DNA of 64,000 bases from Treponema putidum. GTDB taxonomy: Bacteria; Spirochaetota; Spirochaetia; Treponematales; Treponemataceae. The notes beneath the pieces were generated by a model. It saw nothing but the letters and a program-made list of their open reading frames with translations. It was not told the origin of the DNA and made no database searches. Location of the stretch: contig NZ_CP009228.1 in the NCBI RefSeq assembly GCF_000755145.1, positions 1,051,827 through 1,115,826 of the forward strand, given 5' to 3'. Shown here in pieces: positions 45,159-55,086 of the stretch (its first letter is position 1; each line of letters begins with the position of its first letter). The position numbers were made by a program, and so were the translations under genes.

Positions 45159-46116
45159 TGATTTTGGTCCTCCAAAAGCTGATTATACATACTTTGCAAA
45201 ATTTTAGCTTTTTTTATTAGAGCTTCAATCGCAGCACGCTTAGCATTGGGATCGGAGTAATCCGCTGATTGAGTACCGCTATTTTCCGCCATTTCGGAAG
45301 TATACTTAGAATCCATACTTGCCAAAGCCGCTAAAATTTCTTGATTTTTTAAATCAAGCATTACAAATTTATCATATAACTCTTCATTTTTCTTTCTTTC
45401 CATTTTGAGCTGTTCCGAAAGTTCTGCAATTCTAATATCGCCGCCGGTATCGGAAGATTGCCTTTGATATGCGGCAAGAGTTTGCTCATAAATTTTTTTA
45501 TTTTTTTCGGATTCTTCGGAAAGTTTTAACAGTTCTTCATGGCTTATTTTTAAAAGTTGTAAAAGTTCGTCTTGTGTAGATGCCTGATCTATGAGGGCTA
45601 TCTTATATCGGGCAGGTTCGACCTTTGCCGATGAAGGATAATCTATTATAACTCTGGAAAAAATAGTTCTTGCATCTTTTAAGCGTCCTACCATATATAG
45701 GTTTTCGCCTATCCAATAATAAGCAGATGCCGTTTGTCTGTGATTGGGATATTTTCTTAAAAAGCCGTATAAAATATTTATGGATTGTTCATGTTTTGCA
45801 GATAGACAATATATTCTACCTTGCTGATAAATAACCTCAGCTGTTTTAGAGCTTCTAGGAAATTTCTTTAAAAAAATTTCGGCATCGTTTAAAGCAACAG
45901 GATAATTCCGGGCTGAGGCATTTGCCATTATAAGCCAATATAAAGGCTCATCCAAAGAATTTTTTGAAATTTCCATTGCCTTTTGAAATGAAAATACTGC
46001 TGATGACCAGTCCGAACGGGCATAGGCATCTAAGCCGGACGACATGTAATCGGTGTAATCTTGTGTAAAAACATTTAAAGCAAAAATCAAAAAAATAAAA
46101 TAAAGATTTTTTTCAT
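45155..46116 (-). CDS. TPR/coiled-coil periplasmic protein (frameshift in signal peptide)
   Basis: About 311 residues after the frameshift: TPR repeats at ~10-175 (SDWSSAVFSFQKAMEIS, HEQSINILYGFLRKYPNHRQTASAYYWIGENLY), then a coiled-coil region (~190-265) and a short helical tail, an arrangement reminiscent of YbgF/CpoB-type proteins in reverse order. The natural ATG at 46116 overlaps the rpe stop (ATGA) and follows GGGAG, but the frame hits TGA after nine codons. One more T in the T7 run (46089-46095 on the plus strand) would join it to the open frame, giving the signal peptide MKKIFILFFLIFALNVFT. Either the gene is phase-off, recoded, or the run is mis-called. Confidence 0.7.
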
Positions 46117-46742
46117 AGTACTAAATCTCCCGAAAAAAATGCCGAACCGGATACAACAACATCCGCTCCTGCATTTACAACCGTCTCAATATTTTTTGAG
46201 CCGACTCCTCCATCTACCGAAATCAAATAAGTGCCTTTTTTTTCTTCACGCATTTGTTTTAACCGTTTTACCTTTTCCAAACAATAGGGAATAAGTTTTT
46301 GTCCTCCGAACCCCGGATTAACACTCATAATCAATATCAGATCAACCAGAGGTGCTATATGTTCGAGTGTTTCGATAGGTGTAGACGGTACAATGCTTAC
46401 CCCGGCCTTCATTCCGTGCGAACGGATATCGGCAATAAGCCTGTCTGCATGTATAACCGCTTCAGCATGGAAAGTAAAATAATCGGCTCCTGCATCGGCA
46501 AAGGCTGCTACCAAATTTTCAGGATTATTTACCATTAGATGCACGTCAAAAACCAGCTTGGAGCAAGGCCGTATAGATTTTACTACTGGAGCTCCAAAGG
46601 TTAAATTAGGCACAAACTGCCCATCCATAACATCTATGTGAACCCAGTCTCCGCCGTTTTTTTCTATAAAAGCCAATTCTTCACCTAATTTTGAAAAATC
46701 CGCACTTAAAAGCGAAGGGCTTAATTTAAAACACCTACCCAT
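46113..46742 (-). CDS. rpe: Ribulose-phosphate 3-epimerase
   Basis: Interconverts ribulose 5-phosphate and xylulose 5-phosphate in the pentose phosphate pathway. A complete TIM barrel of 209 residues from the ATG at 46742 (MGRCFKLSPSLLSADF): metal and catalytic motifs HIDVMDGQFVPNLTFG, FDVHLMV, MSVNPGFGGQ and SVDGGVG are all present. The frame can be followed to a TTG at 46799, but those residues are hydrophobic and non-homologous. A TTTACA/TAATAT promoter lies between the two possibilities and ends seven bases before the ATG. The stop overlaps the next start (ATGA). Confidence 0.95.
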   Translation of the reverse strand: MGRCFKLSPSLLSADFSKLGEELAFIEKNGGDWVHIDVMDGQFVPNLTFGAPVVKSIRPCSKLVFDVHLMVNNPENLVAAFADAGADYFTFHAEAVIHADRLIADIRSHGMKAGVSIVPSTPIETLEHIAPLVDLILIMSVNPGFGGQKLIPYCLEKVKRLKQMREEKKGTYLISVDGGVGSKNIETVVNAGADVVVSGSAFFSGDLVL

Positions 46743-46749
46743 ATATACC

Positions 46750-46778
46750 ATATTAGCAAACAAATGAATATATGTAAA
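46750..46778 (-). promoter_or_regulatory. Internal rpe promoter, leaderless spacing
   Basis: Minus-strand TTTACA (46773-46778) and TAATAT (46750-46755) with a 17-base spacer, seven bases before the rpe ATG. It lies in the 53-base gap after the upstream gene, so rpe and the downstream envelope genes can be transcribed separately from tmk. Confidence 0.55.
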
Positions 46779-46795
46779 TAGGTAAATAGTAAAAA

Positions 46796-47410
46796 TCAAT
46801 AAGTAGTATCATCCATATTCATAAAGTCCTCTCTGACTTTTTGAAGGCGAAGAAGCTCCCTTTTTATAGTCCGCTCATAGTTTAAATCTCCTGAAGCAAT
46901 GCGGGCTCGTTCATTTTCCCAAAAAGGAAGACCGTCTAAAAATATGAATTGAAATTCCCTCATATTGGCCTTTTCGGCCCATAGTTTTGCTTCATGCCAA
47001 TAAACAAGAGCTGTCTCATAAAATTCTTCCGCCTTAGAAAGGCTTTCGATATTTTGTTCTTTCCAAGGGTAATTATAAAAATATGCAACTTGTTTGTCAA
47101 ATTTACTTCCTAATCTTAAATGCTGCTCGACCATTTTAAGGTTTAGGTGCATCATAAACATATACCGGTATTTTTCCCATTCTTTCTTAGTATTAATTTT
47201 GCATAAAGCATGAAGAGGGTTACAAAAATCGGCGTTTATTGCCCTTTCAAGCCAATAAATATTCTCAACTATATCATCGGGTTCTTGTTCGTAGTGGATA
47301 TGATAGAGTTTATAATACTGCTCTTTGTACTCTACAAAATAAGAAAAAAGTTGATTATTTGAGAAAATAAAAAAACATAAAACAATAAAAGAGAAAAATC
47401 GCCTTTTCAT
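46796..47410 (-). CDS. Exported hypothetical protein, 204 aa
   Basis: A hydrophobic signal sequence (RFFSFIVLCFFIFSNNQLFS) precedes an aromatic, helical mature domain with TPR-like pieces (NIYWLERAINADFCNPLHAL, KAEEFYETALVYWHEAKLWAEKA). Rich in Tyr, Trp and Glu. No known family identified. It starts three bases after the tmk stop and was probably co-transcribed with it. Confidence 0.7.
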   Translation of the reverse strand: MKRRFFSFIVLCFFIFSNNQLFSYFVEYKEQYYKLYHIHYEQEPDDIVENIYWLERAINADFCNPLHALCKINTKKEWEKYRYMFMMHLNLKMVEQHLRLGSKFDKQVAYFYNYPWKEQNIESLSKAEEFYETALVYWHEAKLWAEKANMREFQFIFLDGLPFWENERARIASGDLNYERTIKRELLRLQKVREDFMNMDDTTY

Positions 47411-47413
47411 CGA

Positions 47414-48043
47414 TTATATTTTCGGCAAATTTTTTACAATACTCCATAATTTATTGTGAATTTCTTCAATTTGTTCAACAGCGTTAATTATGACTATGTT
47501 CATTTTGGGCTCTTTTGCCCTGTATTCATCTATAACCTTCTTATATTCATCTTGAACCTTGTACTGAAAAGTTTTTTCTTCATATATTTCGAGCATATTA
47601 CTTCGGCCTATGACCCTATTCATAGCTTCATCAACGGGCAGATCAAAAAAGAATAAAAATTCGGGGAGAGGAAAGCCGTCGTTTTGAAGTTTTACAAGTT
47701 CGGCGGCTCCTGCAGCAGTTTGATAGGCAAGACTTGAAAAAACATACCTATCCGAAAAAACAGCCATTCCTTCATTAAGCCGATTAAGAATTCCTTGTGT
47801 ACCGTAAATATGTTCGCAGCGGTCGGCAGCAAATAAGCGCGTCATTGTTTCGGGTGCCAGCTTAAAAGAACCTTGAAGAGCCGCACGGATTAAAGTCCCA
47901 ATAGGGCCTGATGTGGGCTCTTGCGTAAATGAAACAAGATGACCTTTATCTTCAGATTCAAATCTTTCTTTTAAAAGTCTTATTTGACTTGTCGTTCCCG
48001 AACCGTCTATGCCCTCAAGTACAACAAAGTTAGGTAGTATCAT
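47414..48043 (-). CDS. tmk: Thymidylate kinase
   Basis: Phosphorylates dTMP to dTDP. The P-loop GIDGSGTTSQ, the DRYVFSSLAYQ motif (DRY/F with following Ser) and the lid region are visible; length ~209 residues. The frame is open to 48115. Candidate starts are the ATGs at 48055 (MIGLMILPNF) and 48043 (MILPNFVVLEG); the latter matches the family N-terminus and has a weak AGG nearby, so it is used. First gene of the minus-strand cluster, divergent from tamB with overlapping AT-rich promoter DNA. Confidence 0.93.
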   Translation of the reverse strand: MILPNFVVLEGIDGSGTTSQIRLLKERFESEDKGHLVSFTQEPTSGPIGTLIRAALQGSFKLAPETMTRLFAADRCEHIYGTQGILNRLNEGMAVFSDRYVFSSLAYQTAAGAAELVKLQNDGFPLPEFLFFFDLPVDEAMNRVIGRSNMLEIYEEKTFQYKVQDEYKKVIDEYRAKEPKMNIVIINAVEQIEEIHNKLWSIVKNLPKI

Positions 48044-48071
48044 GAGGCCTATCATAACATTTTTTTTTTGA

Positions 48072-48077
48072 TATAAT
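48072..48077 (+). promoter_or_regulatory. Candidate -10 box of tamB
   Basis: Perfect TATAAT nine bases before the GTG start. No convincing -35 box is found at 17 bases (CTATCA, 3/6). The same DNA read on the other strand offers TATTAT for tmk, so the two genes share a compact divergent promoter. Confidence 0.4.
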
Positions 48078-48086
48078 AGTAGTCGA

Positions 48087-51000
48087 GTGGAAAATATAAA
48101 AAAAAGACGCATCATAGAAATTATCGTTTTTCTCGCAATAGTTGTAAGCTCTTTGATAGTGTTTTATCCGGCAGCCAAAGCTCTGGAAGAGAGGCTTGTA
48201 CATGTGCGGGATAATCTTATAAAATCTGTGGAAGAAGAATTTGAAATAAAGATTACTTATGCTTCCATATCCCCTTCTTTTTTTGATAGAATAAAAATAA
48301 GGGATGTGAATATTTACAATGCTGCAACAGAGCAAAAAATAGCACATTTTTCACTGCTTTATCTTGATTATAGATTATATTCGTTAATTAAAAAAGATTT
48401 TACTTCCGCACTTGTTTCTTTAGGTATTTATGACGGAGTTATAGATTTTAATATCGAAAAAAATAAGAATATTTTAAAAAAATTTGACACACAAGAAATT
48501 TCATCAAGTGTAGAAAAAGAAGATCAAAAAAAAGTTGAAAATACCGAACCCGATACGGTAGATATATTAAAAATTGTTGAAGAAAATTTAAAAAACACAA
48601 AAACTATTAAACCTGCAAAAATTGAATTAAAAAATATTGCATTAAATTACAGTAATAAAAATTCAAATATGAATTTTTATACCTCAAGCGGGAGCTTTGC
48701 ATTAAATTCCGATAAAATTGATTTTTATATAAATTCAAATATTCGATATAATAATTTTGTAAAAGCGGATTTGCCCGAATTCAGTACGGCTGTGAATATA
48801 AACGGGTCGGTTTATCCTGCAACCGTTTCTGCTTCATCAATAATAAATTTTGCAGATATTAAAATCGGAAATATTTATATTGATAAATTTTCGATTTTTG
48901 CATCATATTTGAATAAAATAGCCTCTATTACAACATTGCAGGATATTCAGCCTATTGATGTAAAAGGTTCTTGGAATACGGCGGACAATAAAGGAAACAT
49001 AAATATTGAATGCAAAGATTTGAAACCTCTTTTGTTGATTTCTCCTTCTGAAGAAATAAGTCTCCTTAAAGAATTAAAAGATGCAGCATTTACCGGAAAT
49101 TTTAATTTAAGTTTTTCTGCGGCTGAAAATTTTTTATGGGATACGGTCTTTTCGGTTAAATTGCCCAAATTCAATATATCAGGCAACAGGATTGAAGAAT
49201 CCGTTCTCAGCTTTAAAATTGGAGGAGACGGCAATCTTATAACCTTACAAAAACTTCAATTAAATAATTCGGATATAAATGTGTCTGCACAAGGTTCTTA
49301 TAAGATTAAAGAAATCGCTCCCGATTTTAATTTTAATATTTCAAAATTTAAATTAGGATCGGGAGAAAATATCGCAATGTGTTTAAATGTCTTCTCGGAG
49401 CAAAATAAAATTTTTTCTAATATTCCCTATCTGGAGATTGGAAAAGCTCAACTGAAAGATATTGCGTGTGTACTTGAAAAAAAAACGGGAAAAACCGACA
49501 TATACATATCGGGGAAAGATACTAAGGGGGCTTTTAGCCTTGACGGAACATGGTCTCATCCTGTATCTGATGCCGAAAAAAATGTTAAACAAAACATGGG
49601 GTATTTGGAACTTCATGGAGCGGTTGATGCGATCAGCATTGAAAACATTTACAATGGAGTAAAGGCTGTTACCGATGTTAAGGTGCCTGCAAAAGAGTTT
49701 TTAGAAGACTTTATTTCTCCCGTTCAAATGACCAGCGAGTTTTATTTATCAAGCGACTTTAAACATTTTTCATATAACATAATCCAGACTGTTCTTGCTT
49801 CAAGTTCGAAGAATGGATTCTACAGTCTTTTTTCTCTTCAAGGAAATGAAACTTCTTTTGACATCAGCAATATTGATATTCTTTTTAACAAAATAAACCT
49901 GCGCGGTAATGTAAGTTCCTCTTTTGAAAATGAAGGAATGGTTTTTGATTCTCTTTTGACTTTAAACGATATAAGCTATAAGGTTTCCGGCTTAATGACT
50001 GATGAAGTTATAAGTGTTTATGGAGATTACGGTTTAAATGTAAATGTGTTAAAAGATTTACATAAAAATATAAAGGGAACGATACAGGTAAAAGAGCTTC
50101 CCGTTCCCTTTATAAATTCCATATTTTCCGCCGACACAGCCTTTGAATACAAAAATCAAAAAGACTGGATGATCACTTGCAATTATGCAAAACTTGAATA
50201 CCTTGAGCCTGATATTACAAAAACGGATGACACTTTAGAGTTTTATACCGAAGGTTATGTCAAACCCGATGAGGCTTTTTTTCATGATGTAAAAGCCGGT
50301 ATAAAAAATAAACAGCTCGAAGGTACCGCTGCCTTTAATGTTCTTCCTGTTTCGGATGAAAAAATCAATCAATATGCAGTTAATCTTTCACTTACGGATA
50401 AAAACAAAACGGAAAGTTTAATCTTTAATTCTTCATTTACTTTTTCCGACAAGGTTTATTTTGACGGTACATGTAAAATAAAGGATATATCGCTTAATCG
50501 TTTTTTAAAAACACAAAAAGGAGAAAACAAAGCAGATGCAGAATTTATATTTCTTGGAAATCAAGAAGCCCTTTCAATAAAAACCGATTTAAAAAAAATA
50601 TCGTTTAATCTAAATGGGCAAAATCTTGAGGGCATGGCCTCGGCTTTTATCGACAACAATAAAATAAGCCTTTATGACTCCTCCTTGAAATGGGGTATTC
50701 ACAATATAAATAAAATTGAAGCCTCTATCAGCCCGTCTGAACAAAAAGGATTCTTGAGCTTTTTATATGAAGCTGATTTAAAAGAACAGAATAATAATGA
50801 AAATCTTGATACTAAAGCCTCATTTTATTTTGATTTTATGTCTAATGCAGATAAAAATAATGAAAATAAGAATACTATAGAAAAAACTCTTAGTATGACT
50901 TCTCATTTTAATATAGATATGAAAATATCGGATTGGATACTTGCAGGAAAAAAAGGCGATTCGGATATAAAAGCCTCATTAGTAAAGGAACCTAATATTA

Positions 51001-52610
51001 TAGCCCTATATGCCGGAAACAATGATGAGATATACGGCTTTAAAACCGATGATGGAATTGTTTCGCTTCATATAGATGAATCGTTTCCCTTCCATCTGAA
51101 TATTGATGGTATGTTTACCGAAAATGATATAAACCTCGCTGTAACAAACATAGGTATAGACCTTGCTCCGGTTATAGATATTATCCCTAATAATGATATT
51201 ATAAAGTTTTCTGCAGGAAAACTTACCGGTAGCCTTCAGATAAGCGGTACCCAAAAAGACCCGCTTTTTTACGGAGAACTTAAAGGTGAAAAATTATTTT
51301 GTACGTCTCCTAACTATAGTCCTGATACCTATGGCCCTGTAGAAGTGCCGATACACATTGACGGTACAAATATGTCCATCCCGTATACAGTTCTGCATGG
51401 CAAGATTGGAAGCCTTTGGGGCGAGGCTAAATCGGAATTTATCGGCTGGGTTCCATATTATACGACGGTAAACTGCGGAATTCTTGAAAATACGCAGGCC
51501 CTTATAAGAACAAAAAATATAGCCTTTCATGCGGACGGAAGAGCCGAAGGGAAAATAAAACTTGAAATAAATCCGGAAACCATTGCATTGACAGGTGATG
51601 CTTATTTTGATAAAGGATACTTTTCAGTTCCGTTTGCTGATTTACAAAAACAAAAAGAAATATCCTTGCAAACCCAAAATAAAATCGTTTTTTACATGAA
51701 TTTAAATTTAAATTTGGGAAAAAAGTCCGAATTTAGGTTTCCATCAACTGAGCTCCCTATTTTAAGGGCTCTTGCTTATACTGAAAATGAACCTTTTAAC
51801 TTAAACCTTGATACAGGTACAGAAAAATTTGAAATGTCCGGTTCTGCAAAAATTCGTACTGGCGAAATATTCTACATAAAAAGAAACTTTTATATAAAAG
51901 AAGGAGAAATTAAAATCCTTACAACGCCTTTTCAACAGATTGAGCCTATGATAACCGTCAGAGCCGAAATAAAGGATAAAATGGCTGACGGCCAGCCTCT
52001 TACAATAAACTTGGCTGCAAAAGATCAGCCTCTCGATATTGAACGTTTTAGGCCTGTAATTTCAACATCCCCTCCAATGGCAATGTCCGATTCCGATACG
52101 ATGAACTTGATGGGGCAGGTAGCTTTGGGAGATTTAAAAAGCGGTAATATTTTAAAAGAAACACTACGCAATACCTCCGATATTTTAGCAAATATGGGTA
52201 TTATGAGAGGAATTGAACAAGAAGCTAGAGACCTTTTGCATGTAGACGTATTTTCCGTAAGGAGCCTCCTCATACAAAATGTTATTTTGGAGAATTTATT
52301 TAGGACTTCAAAGGATAAGCCATTGACAATCGGTAACTATTTTGATAATACAAGTGTTTATATTGGTAAGTATTTTGGTTCTGCCATATATGCTGATGCA
52401 ATGCTGCATCTTAGCTATTACGATCCGCTTTCTACAAACACAGATGCAGTTAGAAAACCTGTTTACGGGAATTTACTGTTTCAGCCTGAAATAGGTTTTG
52501 AAATGAATACTCCGTTTGTTATGCTTAGATGGCACATAACTCCCAGCAGGCCTGATTCTTTGTTTGTGTCCGATACAGGATTGACACTGTCATGGAAATT
52601 TTCTTATTAA
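48087..52610 (+). CDS. tamB: TamB/AsmA-like inter-membrane protein (DUF490)
   Basis: 1507 residues with an N-terminal membrane anchor (IIEIIVFLAIVVSSLIVFYPA) and a very long repetitive beta-rich body, as in AsmA-like lipid-bridge proteins. The C-terminal ~350 residues are the TamB (DUF490) domain: GEIFYIKRNFYIKEGEI, MITVRAEIKDKMADG, and a final strand LTLSWKFSY that resembles beta-barrel or BamA-binding ends. It probably works with the BamA homologue encoded immediately downstream in outer-membrane protein insertion and/or phospholipid transport. Start is GTG at 48087 without a Shine-Dalgarno site. The gap to bamA is 14 bases. Confidence 0.88.
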   Translation: MENIKKRRIIEIIVFLAIVVSSLIVFYPAAKALEERLVHVRDNLIKSVEEEFEIKITYASISPSFFDRIKIRDVNIYNAATEQKIAHFSLLYLDYRLYSLIKKDFTSALVSLGIYDGVIDFNIEKNKNILKKFDTQEISSSVEKEDQKKVENTEPDTVDILKIVEENLKNTKTIKPAKIELKNIALNYSNKNSNMNFYTSSGSFALNSDKIDFYINSNIRYNNFVKADLPEFSTAVNINGSVYPATVSASSIINFADIKIGNIYIDKFSIFASYLNKIASITTLQDIQPIDVKGSWNTADNKGNINIECKDLKPLLLISPSEEISLLKELKDAAFTGNFNLSFSAAENFLWDTVFSVKLPKFNISGNRIEESVLSFKIGGDGNLITLQKLQLNNSDINVSAQGSYKIKEIAPDFNFNISKFKLGSGENIAMCLNVFSEQNKIFSNIPYLEIGKAQLKDIACVLEKKTGKTDIYISGKDTKGAFSLDGTWSHPVSDAEKNVKQNMGYLELHGAVDAISIENIYNGVKAVTDVKVPAKEFLEDFISPVQMTSEFYLSSDFKHFSYNIIQTVLASSSKNGFYSLFSLQGNETSFDISNIDILFNKINLRGNVSSSFENEGMVFDSLLTLNDISYKVSGLMTDEVISVYGDYGLNVNVLKDLHKNIKGTIQVKELPVPFINSIFSADTAFEYKNQKDWMITCNYAKLEYLEPDITKTDDTLEFYTEGYVKPDEAFFHDVKAGIKNKQLEGTAAFNVLPVSDEKINQYAVNLSLTDKNKTESLIFNSSFTFSDKVYFDGTCKIKDISLNRFLKTQKGENKADAEFIFLGNQEALSIKTDLKKISFNLNGQNLEGMASAFIDNNKISLYDSSLKWGIHNINKIEASISPSEQKGFLSFLYEADLKEQNNNENLDTKASFYFDFMSNADKNNENKNTIEKTLSMTSHFNIDMKISDWILAGKKGDSDIKASLVKEPNIIALYAGNNDEIYGFKTDDGIVSLHIDESFPFHLNIDGMFTENDINLAVTNIGIDLAPVIDIIPNNDIIKFSAGKLTGSLQISGTQKDPLFYGELKGEKLFCTSPNYSPDTYGPVEVPIHIDGTNMSIPYTVLHGKIGSLWGEAKSEFIGWVPYYTTVNCGILENTQALIRTKNIAFHADGRAEGKIKLEINPETIALTGDAYFDKGYFSVPFADLQKQKEISLQTQNKIVFYMNLNLNLGKKSEFRFPSTELPILRALAYTENEPFNLNLDTGTEKFEMSGSAKIRTGEIFYIKRNFYIKEGEIKILTTPFQQIEPMITVRAEIKDKMADGQPLTINLAAKDQPLDIERFRPVISTSPPMAMSDSDTMNLMGQVALGDLKSGNILKETLRNTSDILANMGIMRGIEQEARDLLHVDVFSVRSLLIQNVILENLFRTSKDKPLTIGNYFDNTSVYIGKYFGSAIYADAMLHLSYYDPLSTNTDAVRKPVYGNLLFQPEIGFEMNTPFVMLRWHITPSRPDSLFVSDTGLTLSWKFSY

Positions 52611-52624
52611 TTAAGGGGATAAAA

Positions 52625-55075
52625 ATGTTGAAGAAAAAAATTATAGGTTTTATTCTAATCTTGTTTGCTTTAAACTGCTTTGCTCAAGAACCTGAGGGCT
52701 GGTATAATGGAAAACCTGTTTTAGAGATTCAGTTCAAAGGCTTGGAAAATATTGAGGCTTCAGAATTAGATGAAATCTTCAAGTCATATAAAAAAAAGCC
52801 TTTTTCCGATGAACTTTATTGGGAAATCTTACAAAAAATCTATGCTCTGGATTATTTTACCGATATTGTTCCTAAGGCTATACCGGCCGACGACAAATAT
52901 CAATATGTCTTTTTGCAATTTACAGTTAAAGAAAAACCTGCCATAAAAGATATTATTTTTATAGGAAACAACAATGTAAGAAAGGCCGATTTGCTTTCGT
53001 CTATCAAGCTAAAAAAAGGTGATATATTTAATGAAATCAATGTGAAAAATGCCGAAAGAACCTTAAAGGCCTTTTATATCGAAAAAGGTTTTACAAAAGC
53101 CGAAATAACAAGTAAAATTTCTGAAGATAAAGAAAAAAACAGCATAAATGTAAAATTTTCCGTCAATGAAGGTAAAATGTCGGTTATAAGCAAAATACTT
53201 TTTGAAGGAAATTCAAAATTTCCCGAAAAAGCTTTAAAAAAAGTACTTGCTTCTAAGGAGTCATGGCTATTACAAAAAGGCTTTTTTAGAGAAGAAGCCT
53301 TACAAGACGATAAAAGCGCAATTAAATTATTTTATGGAGAACACGGTTATATTGATGCCCATGTTGAAACTATAAAAAAAGATATAGATACGGAATCCGA
53401 TCCGCAAAAAGATCAAATTACTCTTACATATGTAATAATGGAAGGGGAACAATTTACATATACAGGCACCGATTTTGAAGGAAACTATATTTTTTCTACT
53501 AACGAGTTAAGCGAAAAAATTAAGCTAAAAAAAGGTGATATTTTTAACTTAAGAAAATTTGAAACAGGGTTTGGAGATATTGCCAACTTATATTTTGAAA
53601 ACGGTTATACCGGTAACTATATAGACAAAAAAGAAAACCGTAATACATCGACAAAAGAAGTCGGTTATACAATTATAATTGTGGAACGCGAAAGAAGCCA
53701 TGTCGAAAATATTATAATAAAAGGAAATACCAAAACTAAGGAAAATGTCATTTTAAGAGAAATTCTACTAAAAGAAGGTGATGTATTTTCTAAAACCAAA
53801 CTAATGAATAGTTTTAGAAATTTAGCCAACCTAAGATATTTTTCTGCTGTTTTACCCGATGTTTTACCCGGCTCGGAACCTGATCTTGTTGATGTTATCC
53901 TCAATGTTGAAGAACAATCAACCGCCGGAATTCAATTCGGTGTTACTTTTTCAGGTTCACCGGATCCGGATACCTTTCCTATGTCCGTATTTGCACAATG
54001 GGAAGAAAAAAACTTGTTTGGGACAGGAAGAGAACTGTCGGTTAATGTAAATGCTGCAAGCGATACGCAAAGCTTAATTCTAGGTTTTACGGAAAACTGG
54101 TTTTTAGGTAAACCTCTTTCGGTAGGGTTTGATTTTTCAATATCGCATAAGACGATGTATAGTTATCAGGACTTGAACTATAATAATATAGCCGATCCTT
54201 TCTTTACTGAATCGGAATTTAATTCTAATTCTTCATTGGCAGATGCATTTAAAATGAAATATGACAAACTGGAATTCGGTGTAGGAATGAACTCAGGATA
54301 TAGATGGTTTCCAAAATTTGCCGTTATAACCCTTAGGGGCGGGCTAAATTTCGGTCTTGTCAAAAACTTTTATGATAATAATCTATACAGACCTGTTGAC
54401 GAAAAAGTTAGAAAGCAACAAGAAAGATGGGGCTTAACTAATTCTTTAAAGGTAAAACTGTCTGTAGATGATAGAGATATTACATATGATCCTTCTAAAG
54501 GATGGTTTTTAAGCCAAGAAGTAAGTTTTTTCGGCCTTATACCAAAAATTGAAGATGAGTACTTTTTTCAGTCGGACACAAAGGGAGAATTTTATATTAC
54601 ACTTTTAGACTACCCTGTAAGCGACATATGGAACCTGAAATTTGTTCTAGGTTTTTACTCAGGGTTTTCCTTCCAAGTCCCTCTTGCTCAGCAGTCTATA
54701 AGTTTTGAGCGGATGCTCTATATTGACGGATCTTTTAAAGGCCGCGGATGGGTTGGACTGGGGCTTCAAGGAGCCGGAACCGTTATGCAAAATAACTGGG
54801 TAGAATTTAGATGGCCTTTAGCTCACGGAATTTTATCACTTGATTTCTTCTTTGATGCCGTAGCTGTAAAAAAGGACCTGAATGACTTAAAAAACTTGAG
54901 TATAAACGATTATTATTTTAGTTTTGGGCCGGGACTTCGGTTCTCTATACCACAATTCCCTTTGCGGTTACTACTTGCCAATACGTTTAAGTCTGAAAAC
55001 GGCAAACCCGTTTGGGGAAACGGAAAAGGTGCTGACTGGAGATTCGTTCTTTCTTTCAATATTCCAAATTTATAA
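52625..55075 (+). CDS. bamA: BamA outer-membrane protein assembly factor
   Basis: 816 residues with signal peptide (KKKIIGFILILFALNCFA) cut before QEPEG. About five POTRA domains occupy residues ~30-430 (VLEIQFKGLENIEASELDEI; AIKDIIFIGNNNVRKADLLS; SVISKILFEGNSKFPEKALK; VENIIIKGNTKTKENVILRE), followed by a 16-stranded barrel with the lid-loop motif FKGRGWVGLG in place of VRGF/Y and a C-terminal FVLSFNIPNL. The ATG at 52625 follows AAGGGG; the frame extends 11 codons upstream over the end of tamB without need. Homologue of T. pallidum TP0326. Confidence 0.95.
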   Translation: MLKKKIIGFILILFALNCFAQEPEGWYNGKPVLEIQFKGLENIEASELDEIFKSYKKKPFSDELYWEILQKIYALDYFTDIVPKAIPADDKYQYVFLQFTVKEKPAIKDIIFIGNNNVRKADLLSSIKLKKGDIFNEINVKNAERTLKAFYIEKGFTKAEITSKISEDKEKNSINVKFSVNEGKMSVISKILFEGNSKFPEKALKKVLASKESWLLQKGFFREEALQDDKSAIKLFYGEHGYIDAHVETIKKDIDTESDPQKDQITLTYVIMEGEQFTYTGTDFEGNYIFSTNELSEKIKLKKGDIFNLRKFETGFGDIANLYFENGYTGNYIDKKENRNTSTKEVGYTIIIVERERSHVENIIIKGNTKTKENVILREILLKEGDVFSKTKLMNSFRNLANLRYFSAVLPDVLPGSEPDLVDVILNVEEQSTAGIQFGVTFSGSPDPDTFPMSVFAQWEEKNLFGTGRELSVNVNAASDTQSLILGFTENWFLGKPLSVGFDFSISHKTMYSYQDLNYNNIADPFFTESEFNSNSSLADAFKMKYDKLEFGVGMNSGYRWFPKFAVITLRGGLNFGLVKNFYDNNLYRPVDEKVRKQQERWGLTNSLKVKLSVDDRDITYDPSKGWFLSQEVSFFGLIPKIEDEYFFQSDTKGEFYITLLDYPVSDIWNLKFVLGFYSGFSFQVPLAQQSISFERMLYIDGSFKGRGWVGLGLQGAGTVMQNNWVEFRWPLAHGILSLDFFFDAVAVKKDLNDLKNLSINDYYFSFGPGLRFSIPQFPLRLLLANTFKSENGKPVWGNGKGADWRFVLSFNIPNL

Positions 55076-55086
55076 GAGGTTAGATT

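Noticed and set aside
52625-52690. Possible lipobox (ALNC) in the BamA signal peptide
   Set aside because: The -3 to -1 residues do not fit a lipobox well and the NCFA-Q signal-peptidase I site is typical of BamA.
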